Shown here: positions 60,701 through 64,000 of the stretch, piece after piece
Layout: the number at the start of each line of letters is the position of its first letter
Position numbering within the stretch: the stretch's first letter is position 1
Assembly: GCF_010091925.1 (NCBI RefSeq)
Contig: NZ_WVID01000019.1
Location: 1 to 64,000, forward strand
Length of the DNA stretch: 64,000 bases
Source of the DNA: Nostoc sp. B(2019)
GTDB taxonomy: Bacteria; Cyanobacteriota; Cyanobacteriia; Cyanobacteriales; Nostocaceae
Direction of reading: 5' to 3'
Program-made: the position numbers and the translations under genes
Notes under the pieces: model-generated
Databases searched by the model: none
Told to the model about the DNA's origin: nothing
The model's input: only the letters and a program-made list of their open reading frames with translations

Positions 60701-61114
60701 GTCCACTATTTTGACTCGTAGCCCTGTAAAAGTTTCTGAGCCTTTGTAGCAATTACTAACTAGTAAAGAACCATAGCGACAGGCAGTATCTGGTTCTGTA
60801 GCGAATAAGCGTCTAATTTTTTTATGCAGTGAACCATCAGCAAAGTAATAACTATTGCCAGAACTGAAAGCTAGCTTGCGTCGGATTCCATCCTGAAAGG
60901 TTCTTTGTCTTAAATGGTTGGCATCTGGATTTTTACTGTCAATTTTAACCAGTAGTAGAGATTGTAAATCTTCTGCTTCAAACATCTGTTCGAGCAGAGA
61001 ATTTTTAATGATTTCTGGTTCAGATAAATATCTCCCCTTACCATTGTTATACGACCCATCAAAGATAGGTATGCTCAAACCAGAACCTTCTAAGACTCTA
61101 GTGGTTAAATCCAT
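57743..61114 (-). CDS. Single-chain RNA-polymerase-like protein (two-barrel type)
   Basis: A 1123-residue protein from ATG 61114 (a TTG 6 bp upstream extends it by 2). The key feature is D448-F-D-G-D452 in YHQADFDGDQLMVSPASKL: it matches NADFDGDQM of the beta' subunit and the DxDGD of YonO and eukaryotic RdRPs; the three Asp bind metal. Upstream come GDVILTRYPIVNSDNIRL and RNVVWIHP, resembling the RdRP segment leading to that motif, and TGDCHGKISPQLAKQL (149-164) with CPFQFRFAW (170-178), resembling the first barrel of RdRPs. About 580 C-terminal residues are of no recognised family. It could be a primase or transcriptase. Confidence 0.75.
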   Translation of the reverse strand: MDLTTRVLEGSGLSIPIFDGSYNNGKGRYLSEPEIIKNSLLEQMFEAEDLQSLLLVKIDSKNPDANHLRQRTFQDGIRRKLAFSSGNSYYFADGSLHKKIRRLFATEPDTACRYGSLLVSNCYKGSETFTGLRVKIVDFEDPQYAHYKTGDCHGKISPQLAKQLGGEGNCPFQFRFAWRSNWAEPDNSQCSKTSFLSKGTFLPDANLTDAKGYDIIMDRSSIKGIKKSELKNLIPCGDYEFPQAVIGNRGNAKATSYDNSWQFTIWYSEEAVKQDLSKPTEEKARELAELQRNPLVLAKYIIQQYDKQQRSQQEQSEEAFNEIEGNANNQAQESRWISLLRSDKYGQLIETPKFRKFATDYIANQWRDLAIKGGYNHNSGMAMPCDRLTRGTICVPHLPEGDVILTRYPIVNSDNIRLYQNIHDPELKKTRNVVWIHPKDAEEYHQADFDGDQLMVSPASKLPNIAQETLRAGEPGRFEPVKQRPKLAYTEITDEEGNLKYKNLAEIAAASSQNKVGLVATNIGRVQSSMPQDGENVERFEKRQRKLLNRLFQALQVEVDSPKSAERLEDIKEIGGENLLADAKKWSESHPSYFFDFKKDERLYRSFAMPADAPGSINVIARVVVNPLWEPTRIRSRDRHEFRYLFPKETLSVDALEWAEELKTRFQQARDEIKERVGDDREAFNEELGKLYESYRAEIDELFTSPEERFVNPADKLRQCVASRREGAAALWHTQHTRPELDRHRKDCLKLAEQMEITFSFEHDYELPSVALPQDIYVLSVPFGAGAIKWKESLEQKGIKFDATIHPQLPLIEFALKDLSPKVVDKLAAKFGENINDLDELNIPKDLRIIPPADHSWATSRQDSGVGALAYNLFTEEVCQQLQDFQFDEIKVLGIKYNHFANENFASKQWKKCSVTLEVGVFELPESHPEFYRYNGTPILQIDGKNLGTFAPDSPKLPIGATFAATLQPDGSSIILKVNPESINLPEVPLPESEPKLDTAGQFRAIHRELWRKEMFDNLVGAIATTYEQRQANQSASNEIEQFKIGSHWTAYVQPSGDFIVRNEGKRTICRGNLQTGEEIFPLSEERASDLEAMILEREQSPHRKHELSHNGHHISSQDIELN
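58931..58984. repeat. Palindromic repeat unit in frame inside the RNA-polymerase-like gene
   Basis: A block with GCGAGACGCTACGC, then TTGTCCGCAGGATTTAC, shared with the VirB4-like gene and the 63-bp inverted repeats. It encodes VNPADKLRQCVASRREG within the protein. The insertion does not shift the frame, so the polymerase-like protein contains a repeat-derived peptide. Confidence 0.65.
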
Positions 61115-61367
61115 TACCAATAATCTAATTAGATAGCTTATCTAGCAAGCATGAGATTCCAATATTCACCTTGGCACGAAATTACACTCGATAAAATCAT
61201 CCAAGTGGATAATTTACTGATTTCATGGCAGACGGTATTTTATAGGGTGTTAGCTCTGCTAGCAGACTTCCAAGAAAGTTAAATAGCTGAACAGCGCTTT
61301 TAATCGTATTATCATTTTCCCACTGTGTTACTTAAGCTACACAATTTTGAAGCTACTACTATATTTT

Positions 61368-61694
61368 ATGAATAAAAGAATTCAACGGCTAGAAGATGGT
61401 TTATTAGTAATGCTTTATGACGATGACTTAGATTCGCCAGGAGATGAGTTGATCGTTCCTTCTGATAATATCTCCCAAGATGAGCATTACCCCGAATATG
61501 CTCATCTCAAACCTGGTGAAAGCATAATAATTAAGAAAATTCCTATCAAACCCACATCAGGTTTTTATTATCCAAGTGGATATGAAGATTTAGATGAATT
61601 TCTCAATAGCGATCCTGGGGCAATTGATAGACTAGGTGATGGAAGTTCAACTACTCGTGGTTGGCGACCACCTGAACCAGATGAATCTTGGTAA
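61368..61694 (+). CDS. Small acidic hypothetical protein
   Basis: A 108-residue protein from ATG 61368 (MNKRIQRLEDGLLVMLYDDDLDSPGDELIVPSDNIS); a TTG at 61347 is also in frame. It is rich in Asp/Pro/Gly, ends in STTRGWRPPEPDESW and has no hydrophobic core. I recognise no family. It lies alone between the polymerase-like and kinase genes. Confidence 0.5.
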   Translation: MNKRIQRLEDGLLVMLYDDDLDSPGDELIVPSDNISQDEHYPEYAHLKPGESIIIKKIPIKPTSGFYYPSGYEDLDEFLNSDPGAIDRLGDGSSTTRGWRPPEPDESW

Positions 61695-61822
61695 AACTTA
61701 CCTTAAGAGGCACGCATTAATAAGTTACCTTTTTGAATAACTAAAAGCCTTGATTATCATTTTTTTGATCAGCCAGGTAAGTTATTTCACTGCAAATCCT
61801 TAAGCTCGATTTACCAAACTTT

Positions 61823-62962
61823 TTATGCTGATAACATTTTTGAATAAGCTGTTGCCACAGGTAAATAAACTGTGAAGATACTGCCTTTCCCTACAGTCGA
61901 TGAAACAGAGATATCCCCTTGATGAGCTTCAACAATTTGACGGGACAAATATAATCCTAAACCGTTCCCCCGACGTTGATGCTTGCCCTGTCGAAAGCGA
62001 TCAAATAAGAGTAATTGTTCTTCTGGATTCATGCCAATACCTGTATCCTCTACTTCAATCGTTACCCCTTGAACAGTGGAATTGAGGCGAACTTCTACTG
62101 ACCCAGCATCGCTGAAGCGAATGGCATTACCAACTAAGTTAGTGATAAGTCGGCGTAGTTCCAGGCGATCGCCTTTAACTCTAACTAAAAAAGCTTCAGT
62201 ACCCTCTGTCAAGACAGCTTTGAGACTTAAATGTTTAACATTAGCCAAAGGCATTAGTTCTTGCACTACCTGCTGACATAATTCCCACAGGTCAACCACA
62301 AAGAAATCCAACGTTTTGCCTCCAGCTTCATACTGGTAAACTTCTAACAAGGTATCGACCATTGACAACAAAGTTTGGTTACTCTGAGCCATTTGTTCTA
62401 AAGATTCACGCATTGCTGATAAGGTATTGCCAAAAACACCTCTTTGCAGCAACTTTAGGAATTGGTCAGCAGCTATCAACGGAGTTCGCAGGTCGTGAGT
62501 GAGACGGGTCACAAAATCTTCCCGTCGCTGAATGAGGAATAGTTGTTCGTCCATACTGTGTTTCAGTCTCAACAAAGCCCGCACCCTGGCCAGTAATTCC
62601 TTCTTATCTACAGGCTTGCGAATAAATTCATCTGCACCTGCATCTAAACCTTTAACGACACTTGATTTTTCAGAACCTGTCACCAGCAAAATTGGGATAA
62701 AAGGTAAGTTTAAGTTGTGCTTAATTTGTCGGGTAACTTCATAGCCATCCATATCCGGCATCACTACATCAAGCAGTACCAAATCAGGAGGAGATTCGGC
62801 AATTTTTACCAATGCTTCAGCACCACTGTCGGCTATGATCACGTTGTATCCCTTCAGTTTTAAGGTGACTTGCAGCAAGCGGAGGCTGTCAGCTGAGTCA
62901 TCCACCAGCAGAATTCTTTGGTTTCTTTGTTCTGAAGTTATATTCCAAGATAAAGTGTTCAT
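61823..62962 (-). CDS. Response regulator-histidine kinase hybrid
   Basis: A 379-residue cytoplasmic protein: receiver domain 1-125 with D65 (LVLLDVVMPDMDGYEV) and conserved K117 (RKPVDKK), then HisKA with H156 in RLTHDLRTPL and HATPase with NLVGNAIRF, EDTGIGMNPEEQ and RRGNGLGLYLSRQIVEAHQG. The order REC-HK is that of many cyanobacterial relay proteins that receive phosphate from another kinase, possibly the one at 39931. No membrane segment. Confidence 0.94.
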   Translation of the reverse strand: MNTLSWNITSEQRNQRILLVDDSADSLRLLQVTLKLKGYNVIIADSGAEALVKIAESPPDLVLLDVVMPDMDGYEVTRQIKHNLNLPFIPILLVTGSEKSSVVKGLDAGADEFIRKPVDKKELLARVRALLRLKHSMDEQLFLIQRREDFVTRLTHDLRTPLIAADQFLKLLQRGVFGNTLSAMRESLEQMAQSNQTLLSMVDTLLEVYQYEAGGKTLDFFVVDLWELCQQVVQELMPLANVKHLSLKAVLTEGTEAFLVRVKGDRLELRRLITNLVGNAIRFSDAGSVEVRLNSTVQGVTIEVEDTGIGMNPEEQLLLFDRFRQGKHQRRGNGLGLYLSRQIVEAHQGDISVSSTVGKGSIFTVYLPVATAYSKMLSA

Positions 62963-63699
62963 AAAATGCCTTTGATAAACCTAATTTCTTTTGAGTAGAG
63001 AAATAGAGTAATAAAGCTAAATTTCGTTGTCAAAAGTGTATTTTCAAGCGCCATGCTAACCACTACGCAGCGATGAAGATTCATCAGATTTTTCTAAAAC
63101 TCAAGGCACTGGTAAATATAATTACTAATTCGTAATACTCGCCTCCGACAAGAAGCAAACTACGTAATTGGTAATTAAGAAACTGGTTATAGTCTCCCAT
63201 CTCTACAGGTCACAACCTTATGATTGAGGTCTAAATTCCCATGCATAACGTAATTACGAATTTTTAATCTGGCTATGTTATGTGTAAGAGCCAGGTTTCT
63301 CGCTTAGAGATAAGCTACATCCTCCTGTAAGTGTGATGTGGACACAAGTCAGAATAAACTGTATTGGTTTCAGTTTAACTTCGGTGCTTTTATATTTTTT
63401 TATACTTTAGGAAGATTTTTTCAGAGAATTTTCAGATTAAACGATGTCCATTTTGAACACTGGAGCTTTTTCAACAGCCAGTTGAGATATGTAGCCTTTG
63501 ATATATGAACTTTTCAACCAATACTGTAAAAACTACTGGTTTCAACCTGGATGAGGTTTAATAACATTGAAATGCCGCTTTCCATCTCAATAGCTACATA
63601 TTGGCTACTTAGCTAAAATTTTTCGTCCAATGGAGTAATCCTTTCCTTGAAACCATATTCGACAGTTAAAAAAGTATAGTTACCAAGCTGCTGAGGTAA
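62963..63699. other. 737-bp gap with palindromic AT-rich stretches
   Basis: No gene visible in either direction. Around 63118-63180 and 63246-63262 are related blocks (TAATTACTAATTCGTAAT, CTACGTAATTGGTAATTAAG and CGTAATTACGAATTTT) that form inverted pairs of a TAATTCG type often seen in heterocystous cyanobacteria. The rest is AT-rich; a promoter for the next gene is expected in the last 200 bp. Confidence 0.4.
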
Positions 63700-64000
63700 A
63701 TGATGGTAGATATTCGAGTAGCAATTATTGAAGACCATAGCTTAACGCGGATTGGGATGCGTAGTTCTCTCAACGAGCAGGAAGGTATTCAAGTCGTGGG
63801 TGATGAAGCTACAGCGTCCAATGGGTTAAAACTGCTCCAAAGTACAAAACCAGACATAGCGATCGTTGATATTGGCTTGCCGGATAGGGACGGAATATGG
63901 CTGGTGCAGCAGTTTCGGGAATCTCTAGTGTCGGAAACAGCAGCACAGACTAAAGTCATGATGCTTACTTCGTTTGCCAAAGAGCAGATGGTACTGGCAG
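63700..64000 (+). CDS. NarL/FixJ-type response regulator (cut by the window end)
   Basis: From ATG 63700 (second ATG at 63703; GAGGT upstream) the frame stays open to the last base, 100 residues. It reads MMVDIRVAIIEDHSLTRIGMRSSLNEQEGI, with acidic pair E11-D12 and phosphorylation site D57 (IAIVDIGLPDRDGIW), a receiver of the NarL/FixJ type, in which a LuxR-like helix-turn-helix would follow beyond the window. It could be the output of the neighbouring kinases. Confidence 0.9.
   Translation, partial: MMVDIRVAIIEDHSLTRIGMRSSLNEQEGIQVVGDEATASNGLKLLQSTKPDIAIVDIGLPDRDGIWLVQQFRESLVSETAAQTKVMMLTSFAKEQMVLA

Noticed and set aside
1-64000. CRISPR array, tRNA or rRNA genes
   Set aside because: No regularly spaced direct repeats with unique spacers, no cloverleaf candidate and no rRNA-like segment were noticed while reading both strands.

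Overview
The window looks like part of a large conjugative plasmid (or an integrative conjugative element) of a filamentous, probably heterocyst-forming cyanobacterium of the Nostoc/Anabaena type. Support: frequent HIP1 octamers GCGATCGC (for example 4585-4592 and 13404-13411), an xisH/xisI pair, Ycf46- and Ycf35-type proteins, cyanobacterial families such as DUF5895, and short palindromic repeats of the Nostoc type. I saw no rRNA, tRNA or CRISPR array. The organism and plasmid status are inferences.

Layout. 1-5.8 kb: small DNA-binding and plasmid proteins and a family A DNA polymerase with proofreading domain. 5.9-8.6 kb: a VirB1-like peptidoglycan hydrolase and a membrane or lipoprotein partner. 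8.6-11.4 kb: a chromosome-like insert (acetyltransferase, short-chain dehydrogenase, LysR regulator). 11.4-17.4 kb: DUF5895 protein, VirD4-type coupling ATPase, and an adenine methyltransferase split over two overlapping genes. 17.4-19.5 kb: a ParE/RHH toxin-antitoxin pair inside a perfect 63-bp inverted repeat. 19.6-27.4 kb: accessory island with a DUF1998 helicase diverging from an operon of six genes (carrier-protein-like, XRE repressor, ImmA/IrrE peptidase, thymidylate-synthase-like, 5-hmdU-kinase-helical-domain family, MazG+MazG_C), followed by VapB with two broken PIN toxins. 27.4-39.5 kb: DNA polymerase III delta and gamma, XisH/XisI, a beta clamp with an N-terminal extension, a WGR protein, a Ycf46-type ATPase module and a RecD/Dda-like helicase. 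39.9-42.7 kb: hybrid histidine kinase. 42.7-55.3 kb: type IV secretion/conjugation genes (VirB9-, VirB10-, VirB8-, VirB6-, VirB5-, VirB3/4- and VirB2-like). 55.8-57.6 kb: an AT-rich HEPN-like gene. 57.7-61.1 kb: a giant protein with the RNA polymerase catalytic signature. 61.4-64 kb: small protein, hybrid response regulator/kinase and the start of a LuxR-type response regulator.

How it may work together. The element carries much of its own replication machinery (polymerase, clamp, two clamp-loader subunits, helicase), and several plasmid proteins carry clamp-binding-like peptides. The 1123-residue protein resembles single-chain two-barrel RNA polymerases (YonO and eukaryotic RdRP type); since no primase is visible, it could be the priming or transcription enzyme of the element. 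The second standout is the XRE-controlled operon that looks like a nucleotide/base-modification or defence system. No relaxase, VirB11 or replication initiator was recognised in this window.
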